NCBI GenBank assembly: GCA_021789565.1
Contig: JAJYJL010000406.1
Span: 1,137-7,175 of the forward strand
DNA length: 6,039 bases
From: Acidobacteriota bacterium
GTDB taxonomy: Bacteria; Acidobacteriota; Terriglobia; UBA7540
Direction: 5' to 3'
Shown: positions 1 through 5,546 of the stretch, in pieces
How positions within the stretch are numbered: the first letter of the stretch is position 1
How the letters are laid out: the number at the start of each line of letters is the position of its first letter
Made by a program: the position numbers and the translations under genes
The notes under the pieces: model-generated
Seen by the model: only the letters and a program-made list of their open reading frames with translations
Database searches by the model: none
What the model was told of the DNA's origin: nothing

Positions 1-1201
1 ACAGCTTCGCGCGAAGGCCGCTGCGCCATTGGAACCGATGGCACTCACACAGGAGACCCGGCAGGCCATTCAGCATTACCGCGCGCATATCGCCGAAGTT
101 GCAGCACTTTCCGAGCGTCTCGTCGCAGCCAACGCCCGCCTGGAAATCGTCAAGGAGCAAGCCGCCGCTGACGATCTTTCTGCGCTAGGCACCGATCTCG
201 CCAATCTTAAAGCGCAGAAGGCGCGGTTCGAGCAGGAAGTCTTGCCTCACTGCAACAACTATCTGGCAGAGAAGGCCGAGAAAGCCGCAACCGAAGCGCT
301 TCGAGCGCAGGCGCGCGCTGCCCTCGATCAATACCGGCAACAGATTTTTCCGGCCTTTGAGACGGCAATAAACGACTACCTGCGCCGCTTTGGTGCGTCG
401 TTTCGCCTTGGCGAAGTTCAGTCGGTCAATACCAGATCGGGCTCGTCGGCATCATACGTCGTAGTCATCAATCAGCAAAACATAGATGTCACAGCAGACG
501 CGGGCCCATCGTTCCGAAACACTCTAAGCGCAGGCGACCGCAATACGCTCGCCCTTGCCTTCTTTTTTGCGTCGCTGGAGCAGGACCCGAGTCTTGCAAA
601 CAAGACCGTCGTTATCGACGATCCAATGACCAGCCTTGACGATCACCGTACTTTGCGGACGCGCGAGGAAATTATGGCGCTGGCCGCTAGGGTGCCTCAG
701 GTGATTGTACTTTCACACTCCAAGCCGTTCTTATGCAGCCTTTGGGAGCAGGCGGACAGGAACGCTTCGATAGCCTTGAGGATCAATAGAGCAGCAGTTG
801 GTTCCGAAATCGCACTGTGGGATGTGCGTAGCGACAGTATTTCCGAGCACGACAAACGCCATGAACTTGTCCGGGCATATTTGCAGGTTGCCGATCCAGC
901 TAGGGAACGCGAAGTGGCACAGGCGCTAAGGCCGATACTGGAATCATTTATGCGTGTCGCGTACCCAGAACACTTTCCGCCGGGAACGCTCCTCGGGCCA
1001 TTCATTGGAATATGCGAGCAGCGCGTTGGCGGGCCTAACGGGATACTCTCGGCAGCCGACATCGCCGAACTCAGATCGTTGCTTAACTACGGCAATCGGT
1101 TTCACCATGACACCAATCCAGCCTGGCAGACGGCTGCGATCAACGATGCCGAGCTTTCCGACTTCGCACAGCGAACGTTAATCTTTGCGTCGCGGCGCTA
1201 A
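1..1201 (+). CDS. Coiled-coil ABC-type ATPase, AAA_13-like (5' end outside window)
   Basis: This is the C-terminal part of an SMC/RecF-like ATPase. The frame is open to the left edge (first full codon at 2), so 399 residues are visible and the TTG at 29 and ATG at 38 need not be starts. In order it shows an Ala/Glu/Lys/Arg-rich coiled-coil stretch (about 40-345), an ABC signature-like SAGDRN (527-544), Walker B VVIDD (608-622), a D-loop SLD (632-640) and an H-loop VLSHS with its His at 716-718. The C-terminal tail ends with a RFHHDT element. Walker A must lie upstream and cannot be checked. The signature, PMTSLDDHRT context and coiled coil are typical of AAA_13 proteins, a family that includes the anticodon nucleases PrrC and RloC and many defence ATPases; I see no clear nuclease motif here. 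The HEPN gene starts 31 bp downstream on the same strand, so the two are probably co-transcribed. The ATPase class is confident; the biological role is not known. Confidence 0.85.
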   Translation, partial: QLRAKAAAPLEPMALTQETRQAIQHYRAHIAEVAALSERLVAANARLEIVKEQAAADDLSALGTDLANLKAQKARFEQEVLPHCNNYLAEKAEKAATEALRAQARAALDQYRQQIFPAFETAINDYLRRFGASFRLGEVQSVNTRSGSSASYVVVINQQNIDVTADAGPSFRNTLSAGDRNTLALAFFFASLEQDPSLANKTVVIDDPMTSLDDHRTLRTREEIMALAARVPQVIVLSHSKPFLCSLWEQADRNASIALRINRAAVGSEIALWDVRSDSISEHDKRHELVRAYLQVADPAREREVAQALRPILESFMRVAYPEHFPPGTLLGPFIGICEQRVGGPNGILSAADIAELRSLLNYGNRFHHDTNPAWQTAAINDAELSDFAQRTLIFASRR

Positions 1202-1220
1202 GCTATGACGCAAAGAAATG

Positions 1221-1226
1221 AGGTGA
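1221..1226 (+). promoter_or_regulatory. Ribosome binding site of the HEPN gene
   Basis: AGGTGA lies 6 nt upstream of the ATG at 1233. It supports that start over the out-of-frame ATG at 1205. Confidence 0.6.
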
Positions 1227-1232
1227 CCCAGA

Positions 1233-2165
1233 ATGAGCAACTTGGAGAGGCTTGGGAACAGAATTAGTGTCTCTCTTCAGCCCGACGAAGATGGGTATAT
1301 CGGTAGAGAATGTCCGGTCGAAACATGTCTAGGGTATTTCAAAATCACACCCGGCACTGGCGTTCAAGAGCCGGCTCCTTGCCATTGCCCGTACTGTGGT
1401 CATAGCGGCGAACAAAATACTTTCTTCACGCCGGAGCAAATCGAGTACGCAAAATCCGTCGCTATAAGAAAGATCAGTGAGGCTATTCATCAAGACCTGA
1501 AATCTCTCGAATTTCAGCATAAGGCGAAGGGTGCTTTCGGGATCGGTATCAGTATGAAGGTAACAAGCTCCGGCGAGCATCCCATCCGGTACTATCGTGA
1601 GAAGAATCTCGAAACTAAAGTAGTGTGCGACAAATGCACACTGTGCTTTGCAATTTATGGCGTGTTCGGATGGTGCCCTGACTGCGGGACACATAATTCC
1701 TTTCAGATTCTGAGCAAGAATCTTGAGCTAGCTAACAAAGAGCTGTCGCTTGCGAGTTCAGTAGAACCAGATTTGGCTGAGCATCTTGTCGGTGATGCGT
1801 TGGAGAACGTGGTCTCAGCATTCGACGGGTTTGCTCGCGAAATATGCTCAAAAAATGGAGCCGACATTCACTTTCAAAATATGAACGGCGCGAGACGGCG
1901 CGTGAAGGAGACGTTCGGATTTGATTTTGCTGAGGAGCTAAGCGCTGACTCGTGGATAGCCATCTGCCGAACTTTTCAGAAGCGGCATCTTCTGTCTCAC
2001 AAGATGGGCGTGATTGATGACGAGTACATTCAAAAGGCCAACGATCCAACCGCGGTCTTGGGGCGCCGAGTCCGGATACCACATCAAGAAGTCTGTTCGG
2101 CGATAAGCATTGTACAGATACTTGGGCGACGTTTCTTCAAAGGACTCCTTGTGGCAAAAATTTAG
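1233..2165 (+). CDS. Double zinc-ribbon protein with C-terminal HEPN-like domain
   Basis: Complete 310-aa protein. Cysteines C27 and C32 (CPVETC) with C50/C52 and C55 (CHCPYC) make a first zinc ribbon. C132, C135, C148 and C151 (CDKC...CPDC) make a second, separated from the first by a helical segment and the glycine-rich stretch GAFGIGIS. From about residue 165 the protein is mainly helical and carries KRHLLSH, giving R251-x4-H256. This fits the Rx4-6H motif of HEPN domains, many of which are metal-independent RNases in toxin-antitoxin, abortive infection and CRISPR proteins. I recognise the arrangement as that of a recurring hypothetical family, not a named gene. The start is supported by AGGTGA 6 nt upstream. 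It follows an AAA_13-like ATPase by 31 bp, which suggests a functional pair; RNase activity is inferred from the motif only. The TAG stop spans the junction with the inserted element: T and A are the last two bases of the target repeat and G is the element's first base. Confidence 0.85.
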   Translation: MSNLERLGNRISVSLQPDEDGYIGRECPVETCLGYFKITPGTGVQEPAPCHCPYCGHSGEQNTFFTPEQIEYAKSVAIRKISEAIHQDLKSLEFQHKAKGAFGIGISMKVTSSGEHPIRYYREKNLETKVVCDKCTLCFAIYGVFGWCPDCGTHNSFQILSKNLELANKELSLASSVEPDLAEHLVGDALENVVSAFDGFAREICSKNGADIHFQNMNGARRRVKETFGFDFAEELSADSWIAICRTFQKRHLLSHKMGVIDDEYIQKANDPTAVLGRRVRIPHQEVCSAISIVQILGRRFFKGLLVAKI

Positions 2166-2188
2166 GGACTTATGCATTTAAGTCCCTA
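2156..2188 (-). terminator. Rho-independent terminator of the passenger operon
   Basis: TAGGGACTTA (2163-2172) and TAAGTCCCTA (2179-2188) form a perfect 10-bp stem with a 6-nt loop. On the - strand the stem is followed by AATTTTT (2162-2156), the classic arrangement, placed to end transcription of the passenger genes. On the + strand it is preceded by A residues and followed by GGAAGC, so it is a poor terminator for the HEPN gene. The U-tract is flanking target DNA, not part of the element. Confidence 0.65.
2157..2164. repeat. Left target-site duplication of the IS1595-type element
   Basis: AAAATTTA is repeated perfectly at 5284-5291. The two copies abut exactly the positions that the alignment of the terminal inverted repeats makes symmetric. 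Eight bp is the usual duplication length for the IS1595 family, and an A+T-rich target is common for it. Confidence 0.8.
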
Positions 2189-2190
2189 GG
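2165..2190 (+). repeat. Left terminal inverted repeat
   Basis: Read inwards it starts GGGACTTATG and ends TCCCTAGG. Aligned without gaps to the reverse complement of 5258-5283 it matches at 18 of 26 positions, including the GAC at positions 3-5, the TAT at 7-9 and the whole innermost TCCCTAGG. Unlike the right end, this copy is itself palindromic (see the terminator at 2156-2188). Confidence 0.75.
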
Positions 2191-2206
2191 AAGCTCAAAG
2201 ACTTGC

Positions 2207-2222
2207 GCGCCCTTTCGGGCGC
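2207..2222. other. GC-rich hairpin downstream of the passenger operon
   Basis: GCGCCC and GGGCGC form a 6-bp stem around the loop TTTC. No T-run follows on either strand, so it is not a terminator by itself, but it lies between the last passenger gene and the palindrome at the element's left end and may assist termination. The rest of 2191-2268 shows no gene I can support. Confidence 0.4.
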
Positions 2223-2268
2223 ATGCCGCGACGCTCTTACTGGCCTCTGGCCTGCTGACGATTCCCGC

Positions 2269-3120
2269 TTATGCCTTCGGGAAGATCACCACTTGCAACG
2301 TCCCCGGGGAAACGTCTTCTCTTGCGTCGGCCATCGTTACTCCAATTTCTTTTTCAATAGCTGATCGGAGTGCCGATACCTGCGATACAGCATCGCTGTT
2401 CTCTTTGTCTGCGGGCGACATCCAAAGCCTGATCCCAGATGATGGTCGGTCCGCATTAAATGTTGGTATGGCACTTGGCAGCGCCACCCTATCTGTTAGC
2501 TCAATTGCGACTGGCCAGCGAGTCGGCCAACGCGCTTCGGATGTAAGAAGATGGTACATCTCATATCCAAAGTGCAACGGTTCTGCTGGCGATCTTACAC
2601 AAAACAATTCAACTGTCAGTGGCGTGCGCAGTCCCTCCAATTCACTCAAGAACGTCGCTCGGTCGAGAATAATACGGGGTTCCACCCACCGCTTTAACTG
2701 GCGCTTTACTACGACTGTTTCTCGTTCCGCTGTTGCCGCGCGTTCGTGGGCTTCGCCAGCAGCCTTTGTTGCGGCCTCGACTCTGGCGTTTGAACGGCCT
2801 CTCAATTCAGTTTGGATGCTGTTATTCCGCATGCTAGACAAGATTTCTCCGACTATCCCCACCATCATAAAAAGATCGGCAATAGGTGATCCCCATCGCT
2901 GCAAAGGAGCGTCATATGCGGGGTGGATGCCCGCAATAACAAGTTCCGCTATCACAGACACCACAACGAGGAACCCGAACCATACCGCCGTGCATTCGCA
3001 TGCCGAAGAGGAAGCTTCTAATTCGTCTTCGCTGGCAGTCTTTGTGCCCATTGGACGATATCGCTCTGGGAAGCACAGTTTCCGCACCGCCGTGATCGCC
3101 TTGGTAACTTGGCTATTCAT
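2269..3120 (-). CDS. Two-segment membrane protein with coiled coil (passenger gene)
   Basis: Hypothetical protein of 283 aa from the ATG at 3118-3120. It has an N-terminal cytoplasmic-type stretch, hydrophobic segments at about residues 46-65 (VWFGFLVVVSVIAELVIAGI) and 79-95 (PIADLFMMVGIVGEIL), then a charged, Ala/Glu-rich coiled coil at about 98-145 that includes an ERAATAERE element. A soluble C-terminal domain of about 135 residues follows. I recognise the plan (two helices, coiled coil, soluble domain) from hypothetical proteins of Hyphomicrobiales but know no function. No start has a good ribosome binding site: a GTG at 3163-3165 would add 15 residues, and an ATG at 3049-3051 would remove 23. 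The gene lies 120 bp downstream of the preceding - strand gene with no terminator between, and its stop is followed by the operon terminator. A long open frame on the opposite strand is rejected because only this strand gives a coherent protein. Confidence 0.75.
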   Translation of the reverse strand: MNSQVTKAITAVRKLCFPERYRPMGTKTASEDELEASSSACECTAVWFGFLVVVSVIAELVIAGIHPAYDAPLQRWGSPIADLFMMVGIVGEILSSMRNNSIQTELRGRSNARVEAATKAAGEAHERAATAERETVVVKRQLKRWVEPRIILDRATFLSELEGLRTPLTVELFCVRSPAEPLHFGYEMYHLLTSEARWPTRWPVAIELTDRVALPSAIPTFNADRPSSGIRLWMSPADKENSDAVSQVSALRSAIEKEIGVTMADAREDVSPGTLQVVIFPKA

Positions 3121-3240
3121 GTACGCCGTTATCTTTTGGTTGCTTGCGAAATGAACAGCTCCCACATGCCGTGGCTATGGAGGGGAGTGGTGATGGGGGT
3201 TCTCGCTGTGGGCCTCGGGTGCCTCCGATTCGCGGACGCC

Positions 3241-4146
3241 TCAGCTTCGCCTCTCGAATTCGGAATTTTCCGTCCAAGTAAAGTCCTGCGTCTTGAAGTC
3301 GTAAGACCTGTCGAAAAAGTAACGGCTCGCCTGCGTTTTTTTGGCCCACGTGAAGGGCATTTCGCCACGAATCTCGAACGAAATGTCGGACTCCGGGGAT
3401 CGCAGATATTCCCCGAGGAAGCCAAGGTGCTTGTTCAAAAGAGGGCAATTCTCGATATGAACTTTATATTGCCACCCATCTCCTACAGGGAGCGTTTCGG
3501 GAGTATGTTTGAAGTTATCGAACACTACGTCTGGGCATTCGGACTCGCTAGCTTCCCGCGTGCGCGCAAAGAATTGGCATCCTTTAAAATCTATAGTGGC
3601 CTCTTGGTCTCCCTCGTTGAAGATCCAAAAGCTCACCGTCGCTTGATTCCCGGCCGCATAGTTCGTTATGTAGAAGCTCTTCGCGACGAGCCTTGGGCGA
3701 TGCACAATGTTGAATTCCTCTCGCGCGAGTTTAACGGAGTTTTCCGTCTCGGAAGCCATGCGCTTGGTTTGTCCGTAAGTTCGGATCAGGAACAACAGCG
3801 CAAAAGCGGTCAATATGGTGTCAGCGCCCCCAACCCAAATAGCTGCGTAAGTTACTCCAGCCTGTTCTTTCGCGGATTTGGCAATGGATATTTGGGTCCC
3901 AAGATAGGTGTCGTGATATTGGCTGGTGCTTGCTTCTTGTGCGGCAGCGGCATGCTTCTGTTTTGCGTTTTTGATGATGGAAACTGGAAGAGGCGCGTTC
4001 TTTGTGGGGTATCGGCTGCCGCCTGCACCAGCATTGAATTTCTGCTCTATGGGTGGGGATTTATGGGGAGCATGGGCGCGTTCTTGGGCATGTGCAGATG
4101 AAACGCTTGCAACCATCATCGCTAGCGCTAGCCATGCCCCCTTCAT
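3241..4146 (-). CDS. Signal-peptide single-span membrane protein (passenger gene)
   Basis: Hypothetical 301-aa protein. Residues 1-20 are a signal peptide with a likely cleavage after AHA (before Q21). A His/Ala/Lys-rich, low-complexity stretch of about 75 residues follows, then a membrane segment at about 99-121 (TYAAIWVGGADTILTAFALL region) flanked by positive charges at RTYGQTKR. The C-terminal domain of about 170 residues begins with AREEFNIVHRPRLVAK, a junction I have seen in many alphaproteobacterial hypothetical proteins of unknown function. The predicted topology is a short outside part, one helix, and the large domain in the cytoplasm. The start is decided by GGGGAGG 4 nt upstream. 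The gene begins 18 bp after the 41-aa gene's stop and is therefore probably in the transposase operon. The 330-aa open frame on the opposite strand is a shadow. Confidence 0.8.
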   Translation of the reverse strand: MKGAWLALAMMVASVSSAHAQERAHAPHKSPPIEQKFNAGAGGSRYPTKNAPLPVSIIKNAKQKHAAAAQEASTSQYHDTYLGTQISIAKSAKEQAGVTYAAIWVGGADTILTAFALLFLIRTYGQTKRMASETENSVKLAREEFNIVHRPRLVAKSFYITNYAAGNQATVSFWIFNEGDQEATIDFKGCQFFARTREASESECPDVVFDNFKHTPETLPVGDGWQYKVHIENCPLLNKHLGFLGEYLRSPESDISFEIRGEMPFTWAKKTQASRYFFDRSYDFKTQDFTWTENSEFERRS

Positions 4147-4150
4147 GGAA

Positions 4151-4157
4151 CCTCCCC
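4151..4157 (-). promoter_or_regulatory. Strong ribosome binding site of the signal-peptide membrane protein
   Basis: GGGGAGG on the - strand sits 4 nt before the ATG at 4144-4146. It is the best Shine-Dalgarno in the element and suggests the passenger gene is translated well and independently. Confidence 0.7.
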
Positions 4158-4164
4158 GCGTCTA

Positions 4165-4290
4165 TTAATTCTTGGCTTGCTTCGCCTTGCGCTTCGATTT
4201 GGCTGATTTGCTCTTCGCCTTCTTCGGCCGATAGGCGAGCACCCTATCGGTCATGCGTTCAAATAGATCTCTTTCGCTTGTCGCGTTCAT
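4165..4290 (-). CDS. 41-aa lysine-rich small protein overlapping the transposase stop
   Basis: Small open frame that is easily missed. Its ATG (4288-4290) overlaps the transposase TGA (4287-4289) as ATGA, the usual sign of translational coupling. It ends with tandem stops TAA-TAG at 4165-4167 and 4162-4164. The first half is a short acidic/amphipathic helix (SERDLFERMTDRVLAY); the second half is almost entirely Lys, Arg, Ser and Ala (KSKRKAKQ near the end), suggesting nucleic-acid binding. The gene contains the perfect 7-bp inverted repeat CCGATAG/CTATCGG at 4228-4250. It lies 18 bp before the next passenger gene. A role as a DNA-binding accessory of the transposase is inference; the name of the family is not known to me. 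Confidence 0.65.
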   Translation of the reverse strand: MNATSERDLFERMTDRVLAYRPKKAKSKSAKSKRKAKQAKN

Positions 4291-5216
4291 ATGCGCCCCG
4301 GGAGTGTTTTGTACGTAATGCGCACACCGTCAGTCTTGGCGACCAACGCATTGATTCTGTCCATCGTGTGAACCTTGCAGTTGCCTTCGTTCAACTGATA
4401 GGCAAATTCGTCCACGTACCGCTGCATGTGCTTCACGGTGAAGTGATGGTACGTCCCATAGTACCCGCGCTTCAGGACCGCCCAAACGCTCTCAATGCCG
4501 TTCGTGTGCACCATGCCGTGCACGTACTGCTTGGCGCTGTGATTGACGGAGCGATGGCGGTATCCCTTCATGCCATCGTAGACAGCCGCTTCGTCAGTGC
4601 AGAGCGTCGAGCCCTTGGCGACGTTCGCCTTGGTGTGCGACTGAATGGTTTCCGTGACGGTATTGGGAATTACTTCAGCCTTGGTGTCGCCGCGGCGCTC
4701 ACGCATTCCGAGAATGGCAGTCTTGCCGACCGTCCCGCGACCGGAACGCAGTTTGCGCTTCGCGTGCTTGTTCTTTTCCTTCCCGCCGAGATAGGTCTCG
4801 TCCGCTTCAACCACACCAGACAAAGGTGTCGGGCCATCAGGATCATTGTCGCACGCTTCCCGAATCCGCTGGAGCATGAACCAAGCGGACTTCTGTGTGA
4901 TCCCAAGTTCCTTGGAAATCTGCATGGACGAAATGCCCTTGCGTGCTGTAGCGACCATGTACATCGCGTACAGCCACTTGTCCAGCCGGATATGGGAGCG
5001 CTCAAAGATGGTGCCGGTCCGGACGGTGAAATCCTGCTTGCACGCGAGGCAGCGGAAATAGCCCACCACCTTGCGGACCTGCACGCGCTCAATCTCGCCA
5101 CAGTGCGGGCAGACCGGCTTGCCATGCCAGCGGCGTTCCTCAAGGCACTGCCGAGCAGCCGTATCATTCGGAAATTGCTTGAGAAATTCGTAATGGCTGT
5201 TTGTGACTTTCTCCAT
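4287..5216 (-). CDS. IS1595-family (ISXO2-like) transposase
   Basis: Complete 309-aa DDE-type transposase that moves the surrounding element. An N-terminal zinc ribbon uses C36, C39, C56 and C59 (CPHC and CLAC). A helix-turn-helix-like segment at about 98-121 contains ISKELGITQKSAW. The catalytic core follows: D139 in VEADETYLGGKEKNKH, D208 in TDEAAVYDG, and N239/E242 in HTNGIESVW, followed by the highly typical KRGYYGTYHHF and DEFAYQLN. These motifs are characteristic of the ISXO2-like transposase domain. Length is normal for the family and the frame is uninterrupted, so it is probably functional. The start is supported by CGGAG 7 nt upstream. It is the first gene of a four-gene - strand operon, starts 67 bp inside the right end, and overlaps the next gene by 4 bp. 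Confidence 0.95.
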   Translation of the reverse strand: MEKVTNSHYEFLKQFPNDTAARQCLEERRWHGKPVCPHCGEIERVQVRKVVGYFRCLACKQDFTVRTGTIFERSHIRLDKWLYAMYMVATARKGISSMQISKELGITQKSAWFMLQRIREACDNDPDGPTPLSGVVEADETYLGGKEKNKHAKRKLRSGRGTVGKTAILGMRERRGDTKAEVIPNTVTETIQSHTKANVAKGSTLCTDEAAVYDGMKGYRHRSVNHSAKQYVHGMVHTNGIESVWAVLKRGYYGTYHHFTVKHMQRYVDEFAYQLNEGNCKVHTMDRINALVAKTDGVRITYKTLPGRI

Positions 5217-5223
5217 GGCCGGT

Positions 5224-5228
5224 CTCCG
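5224..5228 (-). promoter_or_regulatory. Ribosome binding site of the transposase
   Basis: CGGAG on the - strand, 7 nt upstream of the ATG at 5214-5216, fixes the start of the transposase. Confidence 0.55.
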
Positions 5229-5257
5229 ATCTATGGGGCGTGTTTTACCCCTTCCGG

Positions 5258-5283
5258 CCTAGGGAGTAAAGTATATAGGTCTT
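5258..5283 (-). repeat. Right terminal inverted repeat
   Basis: Read inwards on the - strand it begins AAGACCTATA and ends TCCCTAGG, matching the left end at 18 of 26 positions without gaps. It also contains TATACT on the - strand (5270-5275), a good -10 sequence directed towards the transposase. No convincing -35 is visible at the expected distance, so this is only a possible promoter. Confidence 0.75.
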
Positions 5284-5291
5284 AAAATTTA
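5284..5291. repeat. Right target-site duplication
   Basis: AAAATTTA, the perfect partner of 2157-2164. Joining position 2164 directly to 5292 restores the pre-insertion sequence, in which the HEPN gene still ends in TAG. Confidence 0.8.
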
Positions 5292-5546
5292 GGCAGGAAT
5301 TGAAGCTACCGCCCCGTCTGTGAGCGACATGGTTGCTCTAAATTTCCTAAACGGCGACATGATCGACATCGGGTTTGGTGCTGACGAGAGTTTTGAGACG
5401 CAATGTCAGAGCCGCGGTCGTGCTTGCAACGCCTGAGTGATGATTAAATCCGGATTGAGCGGAATGTATTGAGTTCCAGGTATATAAACTTACTTTATCT
5501 AAGTCGAATCTGAGGTTCGGAGGAGCGACGGAGTTTCTTGATCATC
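5292..5546. other. Original intergenic region downstream of the HEPN gene
   Basis: Host sequence between the HEPN stop and the next gene before the insertion. It holds a 35-codon open frame (ATG at 5329, stop at 5436) without a Shine-Dalgarno and in the same frame as the HEPN gene, which I do not call as a gene. It also holds a perfect 10-bp palindrome AATCCGGATT (5447-5456) of unknown meaning just upstream of the possible promoter. Confidence 0.5.
5469..5496 (+). promoter_or_regulatory. Possible promoter of the right-hand gene
   Basis: TTGAGT (5469-5474) and TACTTT (5491-5496) are spaced by 16 bp, in an A+T-rich patch about 50 bp upstream of the start codon. The match to the sigma-70 consensus is weak, so this is a candidate only. 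Confidence 0.25.

Larger units (their letters stand above)
2165..5283 (-). mobile_element. Complete IS1595-family element with passenger genes
   Basis: A 3119-bp element defined by three agreeing signals: a transposase of the ISXO2-like/IS1595 type at the right, imperfect terminal inverted repeats at 2165-2190 and 5258-5283, and a perfect 8-bp direct repeat AAAATTTA immediately outside both ends. All genes run right to left on the - strand: transposase, 41-aa lysine-rich protein, signal-peptide membrane protein, and two-segment membrane protein. A minimal member of the family would be about 1 kb, so roughly 2 kb is extra cargo. Passenger genes are known in some IS1595 groups (as I recall, the ISNwi1/ISNha5 groups), so the organisation has precedent. 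I cannot name this element. The boundaries are my reconstruction. The outermost two bases differ between the ends (GG versus AA when read inwards), so an offset of a base or two is possible. Confidence 0.8.

Noticed and set aside
908..1201. Anticodon-nuclease domain at the C-terminus of the ATPase
   Set aside because: PrrC/RloC-type proteins carry catalytic Arg, Glu and His in this region, but I cannot place that triad. RFHHDT alone is not enough.
2405..3154. Long + strand open frame opposite the two-segment membrane protein
   Set aside because: The - strand translation has coherent membrane helices, a coiled coil and a soluble domain. The + translation is Ser/Thr/Arg-rich without domains and has no ribosome binding site, as expected of an antisense shadow.
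3109..4101. 330-aa + strand open frame opposite the signal-peptide membrane protein
   Set aside because: The - strand gene has a clear signal peptide, a strong Shine-Dalgarno and a recognisable HRPRLV junction. The + frame would also overlap the neighbouring gene and has none of these.
4121..4132. 12-bp palindrome GCTAGCGCTAGC as an operator
   Set aside because: It is within the signal-peptide codons, where alternating Leu/Ala codons produce it. Nothing about its position suggests regulation.
4228..4250. Inverted repeat CCGATAG/CTATCGG as a terminator or element end
   Set aside because: It lies inside the 41-aa gene, has a 9-nt loop and no T-run, and does not match the right terminal repeat.
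4053..5285. 410-aa + strand open frame across the transposase
   Set aside because: It is antisense to an unmistakable IS1595-type transposase.
5329..5436. 35-codon + strand open frame in the intergenic region
   Set aside because: It has no Shine-Dalgarno and no recognisable motif. It follows the HEPN stop in frame in the reconstructed empty site, but chance is sufficient explanation at this length.
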